Counted from the stretch's first letter, positions 10,787 to 18,927 are shown. The stretch: DNA of 64,000 nucleotides from Zhouia amylolytica (GCF_900116365.1 NZ_FPAG01000006.1:62001-126000), one strand, 5' to 3'. The notes: generated by a model from the sequence alone, not told the origin. Program-made: numbers and translations.

Positions 10787-10860
10787 GCCGATGTAGCTCA
10801 GCTGGCTAGAGCAGCTGATTTGTAATCAGCAGGTCGTGGGTTCGAGTCCCTCTATCGGCT
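10787..10860 (+). tRNA. tRNA-Thr (anticodon UGU)
   Basis: A 74-base cloverleaf. The 7-bp acceptor stem is GCCGATG with TATCGGC, followed by discriminator T. The D arm contains GCTC...GAGC. The anticodon stem GCTGA/TCAGC holds loop TTTGTAA, giving anticodon TGT. The T arm holds GTGGG TTCGAGT CCCTC. The 3' CCA is not encoded, as is usual for the group. A perfect promoter precedes it and a terminator follows it, so it is a single-gene unit. Confidence 0.97.
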
Positions 10861-10871
10861 CAAGTAAAATG

Positions 10872-10903
10872 AAAGCTTCTCCAAAACGGGGAAGCTTTTT
10901 TTG
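10872..10903 (+). terminator. Terminator after tRNA-Thr
   Basis: Eleven-pair stem (AAAGCTTCTCC with GGGGAAGCTTT, one G-T pair, loop AAAAC) running into a T-tract, 11 bases past the tRNA. Confidence 0.88.
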
Positions 10904-10908
10904 TTTTA

Positions 10909-10950
10909 CGTCATTACGAGTCTTGCGCTAGTAATGTGTGGCAATCTCAT
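10909..10950 (+). repeat. REP-like repeat, copy 1
   Basis: 42 bases beginning CGTCATTACGAG and ending GGCAATCTCAT. It is the reverse complement, with mismatches, of the repeats at 20355-20409 and 22098-22152. The intact core of the other copies forms a CTTGC-GATA-GCAAG hairpin, which is eroded in this copy. Intergenic. Confidence 0.75.
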
Positions 10951-10976
10951 CAATAGTAGTGGCTAAACTTTAAATA

Positions 10977-11111
10977 GATTCCGTGACAAGTGGGGAGTGA
11001 CACCTTCTGGTTCTGATTCCTTTTCGCATGGATTCCGTAATGAATACGGAATGACAAAGGTTGGATTCGACTTACTACTCCAGTGGATTCCGTAACAAGT
11101 ACGGAATGACA
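10977..11111 (+). repeat. Cluster of three 26-bp palindromic repeats
   Basis: Three copies of GATTCCGTAAnnnnTACGGAATGACA at 10977-11002 (degenerate), 11031-11056 and 11086-11111. The last two contain perfect 8-bp arms ATTCCGTA/TACGGAAT around a 5-base loop. They are spaced about 54 bases apart between the tRNA terminator and the cytochrome gene, with no coding sense of their own. Confidence 0.75.
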
Positions 11112-11174
11112 GCGAGGGCGGAATAACAATGGACTGAATGCTCCGGTATTTAAATAGTTCAGTAATCTATTCAT

Positions 11175-11768
11175 TTACATGTTATCCGGAGTTACTGCAG
11201 GTGGCACAATATTTCTTACCGGTTTGATACTTTTCAGGTACTTAAAAATAGCATGAATATCTTCATCTTTGAGATGTTTAAAGTCTTGCCATGGCATAGG
11301 AGGTAATAGCATTCTTCCATTATCTAAGCCTTTAAGTTTTCCTTCGGTAAATGCTTTTTTAAATTGACTTTCGGTCCAGGTTCCTATTCCGGTATCATCG
11401 GGAGTCAGGTTTGCTGCGAAAGAGACGCCCCATGGTCCTGCGGTGGCTGTCAGATCTGGATAGAAAATTGCAAATCCGGATTTTATTAGGGTATCATTAA
11501 ACTTAACAATGGGGCGATCGGAGGGAAATCCTGAAAGCATTAATTCGGGAATCATTTCAGGTCCGTTGGGTCCCATTTTCTTTGGTGAATGACAATGGTT
11601 ACATCCCATGGCATTTACCAGGTATGCTCCGCGTTCGATTATTTTTTCAGGACTTTCCTCATCGACAGCGAGGTATTCTTTTGCTTTTTTTTGGTTGTCT
11701 GCACATGAAATGATCGTGAGGGTACAGCTAATGACAAATAGGCTGATGAAGAATTTAATTGTTTTCAT
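11175..11768 (-). CDS. Cytochrome c lipoprotein (single CxxCH)
   Basis: 197-aa exported c-type cytochrome. The N-terminal signal ends in a lipobox-like IIS-C22, so it is probably a lipoprotein facing the periplasm. The heme attachment site is CNHCH at residues 56-60. A likely axial Met lies in the conserved MLLPPMPWQDF segment near the C-terminus, and DEDIHAIFKYLKSIKPV is typical of cytochrome c class I domains of the alcohol-dehydrogenase/diheme type. The electron partner is unknown. It is separated by 339 bases from the divergent DsrE-rhodanese pair; a functional link to sulfur redox chemistry is possible but unproven. Confidence 0.88.
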   Translation of the reverse strand: MKTIKFFISLFVISCTLTIISCADNQKKAKEYLAVDEESPEKIIERGAYLVNAMGCNHCHSPKKMGPNGPEMIPELMLSGFPSDRPIVKFNDTLIKSGFAIFYPDLTATAGPWGVSFAANLTPDDTGIGTWTESQFKKAFTEGKLKGLDNGRMLLPPMPWQDFKHLKDEDIHAIFKYLKSIKPVRNIVPPAVTPDNM

Positions 11769-12107
11769 TGGTTTAATTGTTTGGTTGTTTTTACAATTTC
11801 ATCTGACCAAAGGGGCCGAATGTAACGTTGGTTTTATTTTCAGGGATTCAGTTACAGTGCTGTATGCAATTGACTGAAAGACAATGAAATTAGTTTTTTT
11901 TCAGCGCTCTTTTGTTCTCAGTCGTTGAATGGTCATTATTTGCGATTTTTTGAAAGTTTTGATGGGGAATATTATCCGAAAGTCAGGGTGTGATTACCAT
12001 TTATTTAATGTTTGGCCCTGAGAGTCAATTTATTGGACTGTTCAGGACACGCTAACTTTCTCGTTCACCCTTACTTTGTATTAGTAAAAATCAATACAAT
12101 AGAAATC
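11769..12107. other. Divergent intergenic region
   Basis: 339 bases between the cytochrome (reverse) and DsrE (forward) genes. It must hold both promoters. No convincing TTG/TAnnTTTG pair was found on either strand; TTACTTTG about 35 bases before the DsrE start is the nearest match. An open frame running from 12012 into the DsrE gene lacks family similarity before the ATG at 12108 and is taken as non-coding. Confidence 0.5.
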
Positions 12108-12476
12108 ATGAGTGCTAAAAAGAAAGTAGTAGTATTAATCAGTAAGGGAATGGATGACGAAAGAGCATCTGTTGCCTGGAGTATTGCTAACGGTGGAATT
12201 AAATCAGGACTTGAAGTAAGTATTTTTTTGGTGAGTTCTGGAGTTGATTGGGTGCGGAAGGGAGCTTATAGCTTTGCGCATCTTAATCCAAAGGATCCAA
12301 CTATGAAGGATATGATCGAAACGGTATTAGCGAATAAGTGTAGAATAATGGTGTGTCCTCCGTGTTCTGCTGTGCGCGGGTACACTGTAGATGATCTTAT
12401 CGATGGTATTGAGTTAGTAGGGTCTATGGCCTTGCACCAACTCATTCTTGAGGGGGCAGAAACCATATCTATTTAA
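12108..12476 (+). CDS. DsrE/DsrF-like family protein
   Basis: 123-aa cytosolic protein of the DsrE/F/H-like superfamily, which carries or transfers sulfur in several systems. The beta-alpha start KKKVVVLISKGMDDERASVAW and the signature CPPCSAVRGY...DDLIDGIELVGS are visible. The two Cys residues of CPPC are candidates for persulfide or disulfide chemistry. The start is set at ATG 12108 (MSAKKKVVV) because the 32 codons upstream do not fit the family. A rhodanese gene follows after 19 bases, strengthening a sulfur-transfer role. The substrate is unknown. Confidence 0.85.
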   Translation: MSAKKKVVVLISKGMDDERASVAWSIANGGIKSGLEVSIFLVSSGVDWVRKGAYSFAHLNPKDPTMKDMIETVLANKCRIMVCPPCSAVRGYTVDDLIDGIELVGSMALHQLILEGAETISI

Positions 12477-12495
12477 ATAATTAAAATCTATCATC

Positions 12496-12867
12496 ATGGA
12501 AAATTTAAAATCTAAGGTGCATTTCTCTAAAGAGGTTATAGCGCAAATAAGTTCGGAAACATTGAATGATATTATTGCTCAGGGGAGCTTTACACTTATC
12601 GACGTACGATCTCCCCAGGGGATTGAAAACCAAGGAGGTATTCCGGGAGCTGTTAATATTCCGCTTGAACAGGTTAAAAAGGAAATAGAGGAAAGGGAGT
12701 ATCATCCTGAGTCGATCCTTAACAGCGACGGACCTTTCTTGTTTTGCTGTACCGGTGGGGTAATGTCTTATATGGCGGCCATTCACGCACAGGAACATGG
12801 TATGAAGAACGTACATAATTTAGAGGGTGGCCATTCAGCCTGGAAAAAATTAAATAATCAAAATTAA
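12496..12867 (+). CDS. Rhodanese-domain protein
   Basis: 123-aa single rhodanese domain, a sulfurtransferase fold that carries sulfur as a Cys persulfide. Visible features are FTLIDVRSPQGIENQGGIPGAVNIP (CH2A-type motif), then the active-site loop FCCTGGVMS and the C-terminal NLEGGHSAWKK. The loop keeps the catalytic Cys but has Val-Met where many active enzymes have an Arg (CxxGxR), so substrate preference may differ. No signal peptide. It forms a two-gene unit with the DsrE-like gene upstream. Confidence 0.9.
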   Translation: MENLKSKVHFSKEVIAQISSETLNDIIAQGSFTLIDVRSPQGIENQGGIPGAVNIPLEQVKKEIEEREYHPESILNSDGPFLFCCTGGVMSYMAAIHAQEHGMKNVHNLEGGHSAWKKLNNQN

Positions 12868-12903
12868 GGAACCTGGATCCAACATACATTGTTTTATTAA
12901 TTT

Positions 12904-12940
12904 AGATTCATCATTACTTCATTTTGGTATTGATGAATCT
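12904..12940. terminator. Hairpin between convergent rhodanese and AraC genes
   Basis: AGATTCATCA (12904-12913) pairs perfectly with TGATGAATCT (12931-12940) across a 17-base loop, with short T/A runs on both sides. Probably a bidirectional terminator, weaker than the others because the T-runs are short. Confidence 0.5.
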
Positions 12941-12943
12941 TTA

Positions 12944-13819
12944 TTAACTGGCAGCCGGTGTTTTTTGTATTCTCCATTTATTAGGTGTAATGCCGTAGGT
13001 GGATTTAAAGCTTCTTACAAAATGAGAATCACTTTCAAAACCGCAATCGTAACAAATTTGCTGAATGGTAAAATCTGTATTCAGCATTAGTTCACGAGCA
13101 AGATTAAGTCTTTTGGATAAGAGCCATTTTGACGGGGTGGTGTTATAGGCTTTTTTAAAATACCTTTTAAATGTGGAGAGGCTTTTGCCGCACAACCTTG
13201 CGTACTCTTCTATATTCAGGTTATAAAAATATTGTTCCTCCATGATCTGTTCTATCGGGTATTCGGATTGTTGAGCAAGGGTAAATAATACATTTTTAAT
13301 GTTTTTGTTCTTTGGATTCAAACAAATGTTCATGAGCATTTCCCTGAACTTTAGTTCAACAATCTTTTGAGGTGTTTTATTGGGTTCTTTCAGGTAAGAG
13401 AAAAATGACTCATACAAGACCCGTAAACTTTCGGTAACATCGATACGGTATATTACCTCCGGGTGTTCCATTTTATGCAATTCGGTGGTTTCGTTACGGA
13501 TATCATTTTCGATACATTTCTTAATAAAATCGTCTTTCATAAAGAACATCAGGACACAAAAGCTCTCTTCGAAGTACTGTTGATTTTTAAAGGCTCCTTT
13601 TCTGATAAAAATGGATTGATCGGCTTGAACGAGGTAATCATTGTCTGGAGTAATCCATTTTTTTTGTCCGTTCAACACGTAGACGATACTATGGCATTCG
13701 GACCATGCAGCAAACAGTTCTTCTTTTATAGGGCATTTGAATTCAACAATGAGATAATCCTCGCCTATAATTTTATGGTAGCCCGGTGTTTCAAGAAAGT
13801 GTTTGTATGAATCAAACAT
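12944..13819 (-). CDS. AraC-family transcriptional regulator
   Basis: 291-aa regulator. The N-terminal part (about residues 15-110) looks like a cupin-type sensor domain (WITPDNDYLVQADQSIFIRKGAF). The C-terminal 100 residues carry the two-helix-turn-helix AraC domain with NLNIEEYARLCGKSLSTFKR and the signature IQQICYDCGFESDSHFVRSFK...GITPNKWR. Its target is unknown. It ends convergently against the rhodanese gene and lies in front of the DoxX/Crp pair, so nothing nearby is clearly controlled by it. Confidence 0.93.
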   Translation of the reverse strand: MFDSYKHFLETPGYHKIIGEDYLIVEFKCPIKEELFAAWSECHSIVYVLNGQKKWITPDNDYLVQADQSIFIRKGAFKNQQYFEESFCVLMFFMKDDFIKKCIENDIRNETTELHKMEHPEVIYRIDVTESLRVLYESFFSYLKEPNKTPQKIVELKFREMLMNICLNPKNKNIKNVLFTLAQQSEYPIEQIMEEQYFYNLNIEEYARLCGKSLSTFKRYFKKAYNTTPSKWLLSKRLNLARELMLNTDFTIQQICYDCGFESDSHFVRSFKSTYGITPNKWRIQKTPAAS

Positions 13820-13990
13820 CTGATATACATGTATTTGTTATATACAAGTTACTAAAAATATAGGTTATTTCATATCCTTAAGGTTTTAGGATCGGTTGTC
13901 GATTTTTTATCTCTTTTGCGAATTCAGTCTCTTTGTTCCTCAATTTCTCCAGGAAATCCTGTGAACTTTCCCAGGGATCTTATGAAGGTT

Positions 13991-14443
13991 TTATTTTCTT
14001 ATTGCTGATAGGTAAATCCACAGAATGAATAGTAATTGTAAAGGTATTCTAAACCACAGGTATGTTGGACCAGGGCCATTCAGGGTGCCTGTTTGGTAGT
14101 TTATCTGTTGGATCGCAGCTTTGATATTAGCGGGTACTATGAGTATAAAGAATACGATGAGGATCCATGCAGTCAGTTGTTGAAACTTTGGGAGTAACAG
14201 TGTGATAGCCAACACAATTTCCAGTATACCCGTGGCGATGACCATTTGTGATTTAAAGGGAATTGGATCTGGAATAATGGCCGTCATTCCTTTGGTAAAC
14301 ATAAAGTGTCCGATGGCAGTAAAGATGAGCATGCAAGACATGGAAATTCGAGCTGCAAGTTGGTAATCTATCTGTTTTTTGTTGAGTTTTATAGCAGCGA
14401 GTGAAATGATGAATGAAATGATTAAAATAATTAAGGGTTTCAT
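13991..14443 (-). CDS. DoxX-like membrane protein
   Basis: About 150-aa integral membrane protein with four hydrophobic segments. RISMSCMLIFTAIGHFMFTKGM and MVIATGILEIVLAITLLLP match the DoxX-like/DUF4260-type fold; the family is linked to thiol and oxidative stress in some bacteria. The start is placed at ATG 14443 (MKPLIILIISFI) because the hydrophobic N-terminus begins there. An upstream in-frame ATG at 14491 would add 16 polar residues and leave 10 bases to the Crp/Fnr gene. It is co-directional with that regulator and probably co-transcribed. Confidence 0.78.
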   Translation of the reverse strand: MKPLIILIISFIISLAAIKLNKKQIDYQLAARISMSCMLIFTAIGHFMFTKGMTAIIPDPIPFKSQMVIATGILEIVLAITLLLPKFQQLTAWILIVFFILIVPANIKAAIQQINYQTGTLNGPGPTYLWFRIPLQLLFILWIYLSAIRK

Positions 14444-14501
14444 GGTTTCAAATTTTTGGGTAAAATTCGCCATGTTCCCTTTATGAAGCAATGAACCTGG
14501 G

Positions 14502-15068
14502 TTAAGAAATTCGTTTACGGATTCTGCTTAATGCTTGTGGTGTTACTCCGATATAGGAGGCAATGTATTTCAGGGGGATTTCTTTTATGACTTCGGGTTT
14601 TTCCGAGAAGAGATCCAGATAGCGCTCTTCAGGTGATTTGTTTAGCAGGGATAATTCTCTTTCTGATTTTTTAATGAATAGTTCTTCGCTTGCTTTTCTA
14701 CCGATTAGATTACCGATTTCAGTTTCTGCATAAACCGCTTGGAGGTCGTTATAACTAATACGCCAGAAGGAGGAGTCGGTTATTGTTTCGACCCTATATT
14801 TTGATGGTGACTGCGTAAGGAAAGAGTCGTAGGCACTAAAAAAATTATGATTGAAGACGAAGGCGAATGTAAGTTCATTTTCTTCTTTAGGTATGTAAAA
14901 CCTAACCAATCCTGTTTCAATGAAAGAAAGGTAGTTTTCCACTTGTCCCTCCTGAAGGATTGTTTGCTTTTTGGGAAATTCATTATATTCCAGTTTAGAG
15001 GCGAAGACTTCCCAATCTCTGTCTGAGATATTAAAATTGTCTTTATAATATTTATGTATAAGTTCCAA
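14502..15068 (-). CDS. Crp/Fnr-family regulator (Bacteroidota short type)
   Basis: 188-aa protein with an N-terminal cyclic-nucleotide-binding-like beta-roll (KKQTILQEGQVENYLSFIETGLVR, residues about 33-57). The C-terminal winged helix ends in EIPLKYIASYIGVTPQALSRIRKR. This architecture is typical of flavobacterial Crp/Fnr proteins that lack the canonical cAMP-binding Arg-Ser pair and the Fnr cysteines, so the ligand is unknown. Two further members lie at 16523-17101 and 61523-62089. Upstream of and co-directional with the DoxX-like gene, which it may regulate. Confidence 0.9.
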   Translation of the reverse strand: MELIHKYYKDNFNISDRDWEVFASKLEYNEFPKKQTILQEGQVENYLSFIETGLVRFYIPKEENELTFAFVFNHNFFSAYDSFLTQSPSKYRVETITDSSFWRISYNDLQAVYAETEIGNLIGRKASEELFIKKSERELSLLNKSPEERYLDLFSEKPEVIKEIPLKYIASYIGVTPQALSRIRKRIS

Positions 15069-15211
15069 TGGTAGGGTTTTGAGGATTTAACTCGTTCATC
15101 GAGATTTATCTGTTCGTGCTTTTATGTCAGATAAAAGAAGGTGTATCGGTGTATGCTTTAGTAGATTCATCCAAGTTAACTGTCTACTTTGCCAGAAGTT
15201 GCCAAGTAGGT

Positions 15212-15577
15212 TTATGGTGTCCTTAGTATTTTATCCATTTTACGCCCTTTTGCCAATTCATCTACCAATTTATCAAGGTAGCGCACCTGTTTGGTTAGTG
15301 GGGTATTAATTTCTTCTATTCTATAGCCGCAGATAACTCCTTTAATGAATTCGGCATTGGGATTTAATGTAGCCTTTTGAAAAAAATCTTTAAAGGTTAC
15401 TTTTTCCTCAATGAGTTTTTGGAGTTGTTTTTCATCATAGCCGGTAAGCCATTCGATAACTTGATGCAGCTCAGCTTTGGTTCTGCCTTTCTTTTCAACC
15501 TTGGTTATATAGTGTGGATATACAGAGGCGAATGTAAGATTGGCTATGCGCTCGTCGTGTTTACTAGTTGTGGTCAT
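15212..15577 (-). CDS. DUF2200 family protein
   Basis: 121-aa soluble protein. Recognised by the DUF2200 core: [23 protein letters not shown], then IEWLTGYDE...KKVTF-like segment, [26 protein letters not shown] and the C-terminal [16 protein letters not shown]. Function unknown. No membrane segment. It stands alone, 143 bases from the Crp/Fnr gene and 77 bases from the SnoaL-like gene. Confidence 0.85.
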   Translation of the reverse strand: MTTTSKHDERIANLTFASVYPHYITKVEKKGRTKAELHQVIEWLTGYDEKQLQKLIEEKVTFKDFFQKATLNPNAEFIKGVICGYRIEEINTPLTKQVRYLDKLVDELAKGRKMDKILRTP

Positions 15578-15654
15578 AGCTCAAAGTTAATATTTATAAA
15601 TCAAATGGAACAGTCACAACTTTACAAAGGAAGCAATCTGATTCTTCCTGATGA

Positions 15655-16032
15655 TTAAATTTGGATTACATACGATGCTATCGATTTTATTTTTAAACCT
15701 TTTGCGCTATTAAATTCGTAAAAGTCTGAAAACGCGTAAGTTTTTCCGTTTTGCATTTTCAAAACACCATTTACGGCTCCCGCTTTTCCGTGCGATACTA
15801 TTTGATGAACTATTAATTCAGAAGCCAATTGGGTTTTCATTAGTTCTAATACTTCTGTAAATTTTTCCTTTCCTTCTATTTTTTTGTCACCTATTATACT
15901 CCAAGTAATGGTGTCAGTTACACTTTCGATTAGAAAATCGACACTTCCTTTTGCAAAAGCGATATTAAATTTTTTTAGAAATATCATTTTTGGTGAATTT
16001 CCACAATCTGGATTTACGGTGATTTTAGTCAT
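15655..16032 (-). CDS. NTF2/SnoaL-like fold protein
   Basis: 125-aa soluble protein. The order of segments (helix, then DFLIESVTDTITWSIIGDKKIEGKEKF, then GAVNGVLKMQNGKTYAFSDFYEF) fits the cone-shaped NTF2/SnoaL-like fold used by small ligand-binding proteins and enzymes. No catalytic residues can be assigned by eye. It precedes no close partner but sits 25 bases behind the VOC-family gene in the same direction, so the two are probably co-transcribed. Function unknown. Confidence 0.65.
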   Translation of the reverse strand: MTKITVNPDCGNSPKMIFLKKFNIAFAKGSVDFLIESVTDTITWSIIGDKKIEGKEKFTEVLELMKTQLASELIVHQIVSHGKAGAVNGVLKMQNGKTYAFSDFYEFNSAKGLKIKSIASYVIQI

Positions 16033-16057
16033 TTGACAACTTTACCATTGAGACATT

Positions 16058-16447
16058 TTATTTGAGGGAATGAACACCAAACATATTTCCTTCAGTATCT
16101 GAAGCTAAAATCATATAGCCATATTGACCAAGGGATTGTTTTGATTTAAGTATTTTACCGCCTGCCTTTTCTATTCTGTTTTCTTCTATGGCACAATTTT
16201 CACTTCTAAAGTACACGAGTGTTGCATTTCCTCCGGCTTCAATTCCTTCCATTTTGACCAGAGCTCCACTTGCTCCATCTTTCTCCATGTCCATAGGAAA
16301 GGCTAACATTTGCATTTCTTCGTCAAGATCCTCAGGTGTTGGTAATTCACTTAATTGTAGGTCGAGAACTTCCTGGTAGAACTTCTGTGCTCGTTTTATG
16401 TCATTCACATATATTTCGAACCAAACTACTGGATTTTCAGGTTTCAT
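16058..16447 (-). CDS. VOC (glyoxalase/bleomycin resistance) superfamily protein
   Basis: 130-aa protein of the vicinal-oxygen-chelate fold. The N-terminal half reads NPVVWFEIYVNDIKRAQKFYQEVLDL and the C-terminal half GGKILKSKQSLGQYGYMILASDTEGNMFGVHS, the two beta-alpha-beta-beta-beta modules of the family. The start is set at ATG 16447 (MKPENPVVW); an upstream in-frame ATG adds 13 non-conserved residues. Closest to the PhnB/YdcJ-like unassigned VOC group. Next to a Crp/Fnr gene in the same direction, 75 bases away. Confidence 0.87.
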   Translation of the reverse strand: MKPENPVVWFEIYVNDIKRAQKFYQEVLDLQLSELPTPEDLDEEMQMLAFPMDMEKDGASGALVKMEGIEAGGNATLVYFRSENCAIEENRIEKAGGKILKSKQSLGQYGYMILASDTEGNMFGVHSLK

Positions 16448-16522
16448 ATTTTTGATTTTTAAGATTATCTTTCTCAAAAGTAACAACCTAAATTAGGATT
16501 TTTCCTGTCATATGACAGGAAA

Positions 16523-17101
16523 TTAATCGCTTCGTATTTCTTTTCTAATTCTGCTCAGGGAAGTATCTGTTATCCCTAAATATGATGCTACATGTTTAAT
16601 GGGAGATTGTTGAATGATTTTGGGTTTATCTTTTATTAAGTTAAGATACCTTTCTGTGGCACTTTTGGTGTGAATATCTATTGAGCGTTGTTTTGAACTA
16701 AATAATTGTTTCGACATCCAGGCGCGGCCCCATTCCCGAAGACCTTCAATTTTATGAAATAGTTCCTGGAAAGATTGAAATTCTATTTTCCAGGCTACTC
16801 CATTGGTAAGCGCGACGATATTTTCGTTTGTTGGAATTCTTTGAAAAAGGGAAGAGACTTCTATTGAAATTTCATTTTCACCATGAAAATCCGTTGTGAT
16901 TTCATTTCCATTTAAATCGTGAACAAATGCTCTTAACAGCCCGGATTCAATTAAGTAATATTCATTAGCCATTTTACCATTTTCCAGAAAGACGGTACCT
17001 TTTGAAAATCTGATCTTTTGGTGTTCACTTATGATGTCCTTTAAATCGATTTTACTAATTAATGGATGGTTATAGATGGATTGAAAAAAATCGACGTTCA
17101 T
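16523..17101 (-). CDS. Crp/Fnr-family regulator (Bacteroidota short type)
   Basis: 192-aa regulator of the same subfamily as 14502-15068. The beta-roll includes FSKGTVFLENGKMANEYYLIESGLLRAF and the winged-helix end is SPIKHVASYLGITDTSLSRIRKE. There is no Fnr-type cysteine cluster. Co-directional with the VOC and SnoaL-like genes, which are plausible targets. The ligand is unknown. Confidence 0.9.
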   Translation of the reverse strand: MNVDFFQSIYNHPLISKIDLKDIISEHQKIRFSKGTVFLENGKMANEYYLIESGLLRAFVHDLNGNEITTDFHGENEISIEVSSLFQRIPTNENIVALTNGVAWKIEFQSFQELFHKIEGLREWGRAWMSKQLFSSKQRSIDIHTKSATERYLNLIKDKPKIIQQSPIKHVASYLGITDTSLSRIRKEIRSD

Positions 17102-17294
17102 TTTAGTGTTCTTTTAATATTTTGGGAAAGCACTTTCTTTATTTAATTCTACCAGAGTAACGTTTCCTATTACAGTTTGATATACCTGCCAGGTTTAAGA
17201 TATCAAGATAGTAAAATTGAAAGTTTTTTCATATGTAAAAGTCAGAAATGAACCGGTGAAGGTTGATTGTCCTTAGGTAATGATGTTAATTTAT

Positions 17295-17349
17295 AAAAAA
17301 GCCAGCTACTTTTTTTTATAATATGCTTGATCAAAGAAAAGTAGCTGGC
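17295..17349 (-). terminator. Long-loop terminator after the ohrR-ohr-nitroreductase operon
   Basis: A perfect 13-bp inverted repeat, GCCAGCTACTTTT (17301-17313) and AAAAGTAGCTGGC (17337-17349), flanks a 23-base AT-rich loop. On the reverse strand the stem ends in GTAGCTGGC followed by TTTTTTATAA. This fits termination 52 bases past the nitroreductase stop. The large loop is unusual for an intrinsic terminator. Confidence 0.6.
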
Positions 17350-17400
17350 CTGGTAGCAAATAAGCCAAAGGATTCACTATTGATACCGCTTAGCTTAAGC

Positions 17401-18039
17401 TTATTTTACATCAATAACGAATTCATCTCTTGGAATTCTTACTTTCTTCATGGGTTTGATCCAATCTTTTTCATCGTCAGCGTAACCGATATACATCAGG
17501 GATACACTTTTTAATCCTAATTTATCTAGTTCTAAAACCTCATCAACTACTTTATTGTCGAATCCTTCAGCAGGGCAGGTGTCTACTTTAAGTTCAGCCG
17601 CTTGTGCCAGGGCTAATCCTAATGCAATGTAGGTTTGTCTGGAGGTATGGGCAAAATTGATTTCTTCCGGAAGGTTTAGATATATTTCTTTCAGTTGGTT
17701 TGTATAACTACTAAATCGACCACGTGGAAGGTCTCTTTCATCTGTAGTAAAGTCATATACTTCGTCGATTCTTTCTTCTGTATAGTTATCCCAAGCGGCA
17801 AAAACCAATACATGAGAACAATCTCGCATAGACTCCGGATTTAATGCTCCGGGAATTAGTTTTTCTTTGATTTCCTGATTTGAAACCAAGATCACTCTAA
17901 ATTGTTGTAAACCGGATGAGGTTGGAGCTAATCTAGCTGCTTCGATTATCTTTTCTACATTTTCCTCACTTACTTTTTTGTTTGGATCAAATGCTTTTAC
18001 TGCATGTCTCCACTGGAGATTTTCGATCAATGACATCAT
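17401..18039 (-). CDS. Nitroreductase-family oxidoreductase (NfsB-like)
   Basis: 212-aa FMN-dependent NAD(P)H oxidoreductase. The FMN-binding RHAVKAFDPNKKVSE near the N-terminus, LAPTSSGLQQFRVILV around residues 37-52, and the central Ala-rich helix QTYIALGLALAQAAELKVDTCPAEGF are all diagnostic. The closest experimentally known relatives are the NfsB/YdgI-type enzymes, which reduce nitro compounds and quinones. It starts 14 bases after ohr and is probably the third gene of an OhrR-controlled operon, fitting a detoxification role. Confidence 0.92.
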   Translation of the reverse strand: MMSLIENLQWRHAVKAFDPNKKVSEENVEKIIEAARLAPTSSGLQQFRVILVSNQEIKEKLIPGALNPESMRDCSHVLVFAAWDNYTEERIDEVYDFTTDERDLPRGRFSSYTNQLKEIYLNLPEEINFAHTSRQTYIALGLALAQAAELKVDTCPAEGFDNKVVDEVLELDKLGLKSVSLMYIGYADDEKDWIKPMKKVRIPRDEFVIDVK

Positions 18040-18053
18040 ATCTCTATTTTAAT

Positions 18054-18476
18054 TTAATTATTTGTTGTATTAAGTTTTATCTCGATATTTCCTTTGGTTG
18101 CATTGGAGTATGGACATACTTGATGTGCTTTTTTGGTTAATGATCTGGCTTCATCCAATGAGATCTCAGGTATGTTTACATCCAGTTCTACTGCAAGACC
18201 AAAACCACCGCTATCAATCTGGCCAATGCTTACTTTTGCATTTACTGTGGTGGGGCCGGTATTTATTTTTGCTTTATTAATAACCAGGTTTAGTGCGCTG
18301 TCAAAACAAGCTGAATACCCTGCAGCAAATAACATTTCGGGATTAGCGTAATCATTGGTTGTTCCTCCCAGAGCTTTAGGGTATCTGATTTCCATATCCA
18401 AAACTCCATTTTCGCTTTTTACCCGACCGTTTCTTCCTCCTGATGCTTTGGCAGCTGTTGTATAGATAGTTTTCAT
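18054..18476 (-). CDS. ohr: Organic hydroperoxide resistance protein
   Basis: 140-aa OsmC-superfamily thiol peroxidase that reduces organic hydroperoxides. The two catalytic cysteines are C57 in AAGYSACFDSAL and C121 in HQVCPYSNAT. R15 in the GGRNGRV segment corresponds to the conserved active-site Arg. The length and this motif order separate Ohr from the OsmC branch. It begins 2 bases after the ohrR stop, so the two genes are transcribed together from the operator-containing promoter upstream. Confidence 0.95.
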   Translation of the reverse strand: MKTIYTTAAKASGGRNGRVKSENGVLDMEIRYPKALGGTTNDYANPEMLFAAGYSACFDSALNLVINKAKINTGPTTVNAKVSIGQIDSGGFGLAVELDVNIPEISLDEARSLTKKAHQVCPYSNATKGNIEIKLNTTNN

Positions 18477-18478
18477 TA

Positions 18479-18907
18479 CTATTTATTAATTTGATTTAAG
18501 ATATTTCCAATTACATTTTGCAATTGTTGTAATTCGTTTGTCGTCATCTTCAGAGATGCTACGATCTGATCTGGGACACAGCTTGCTTTTTCTCTTAGTT
18601 TTTTTCCATGCCCGGTTAAACTGATCGTCACGATACGTTCATCTATCTGGTTTCTTTTTCTTTGAATGAGTTTTTTTTGTTCCAGACGTTTTAGTAAAGG
18701 CGTCAGGGTACCACTATCTAAATGAAGCTTTGTGCCAATTTCAGAAACATTTTGCCTGCCTTCTTCCCATAATACGATCATGACCAAGTATTGGGGATAG
18801 GTTAGATCGAGGTCTTTTAGAATCGGACGATATAGGTTGATTACCTCTTTAGCCAATTGGTAAAGAGGAAAGCAAACCTGGTTCGTTAATTTTAGTTTAT
18901 CTGACAT
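18479..18907 (-). CDS. ohrR: MarR-family peroxide-sensing repressor (OhrR type)
   Basis: 142-aa winged-helix repressor. The N-terminal C12 in NQVCFPLYQ aligns with the sensor Cys of OhrR, whose oxidation releases DNA. The conserved Tyr residues ([11 protein letters not shown]) and the winged helix with [21 protein letters not shown] and DERIVTISLT follow. First gene of the operon ohrR-ohr-nitroreductase. A perfect palindrome lies inside its promoter, consistent with autoregulation. A paralogue with the same Cys motif is at 43154-43633. Confidence 0.9.
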   Translation of the reverse strand: MSDKLKLTNQVCFPLYQLAKEVINLYRPILKDLDLTYPQYLVMIVLWEEGRQNVSEIGTKLHLDSGTLTPLLKRLEQKKLIQRKRNQIDERIVTISLTGHGKKLREKASCVPDQIVASLKMTTNELQQLQNVIGNILNQINK

Positions 18908-18927
18908 GATGTATTAAAATAACACTG

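Noticed and set aside
10950-11174. Open frame on the reverse strand across the repeat cluster
   Set aside because: It consists of the palindromic repeats and has no protein character.
12012-12107. N-terminal extension of the DsrE-like protein
   Set aside because: 32 codons with no similarity to the family; ATG 12108 gives the usual beta-strand start.
15601-15658. Possible 17-codon forward peptide before the SnoaL-like gene
   Set aside because: Too short to judge; no promoter or conserved context is visible.
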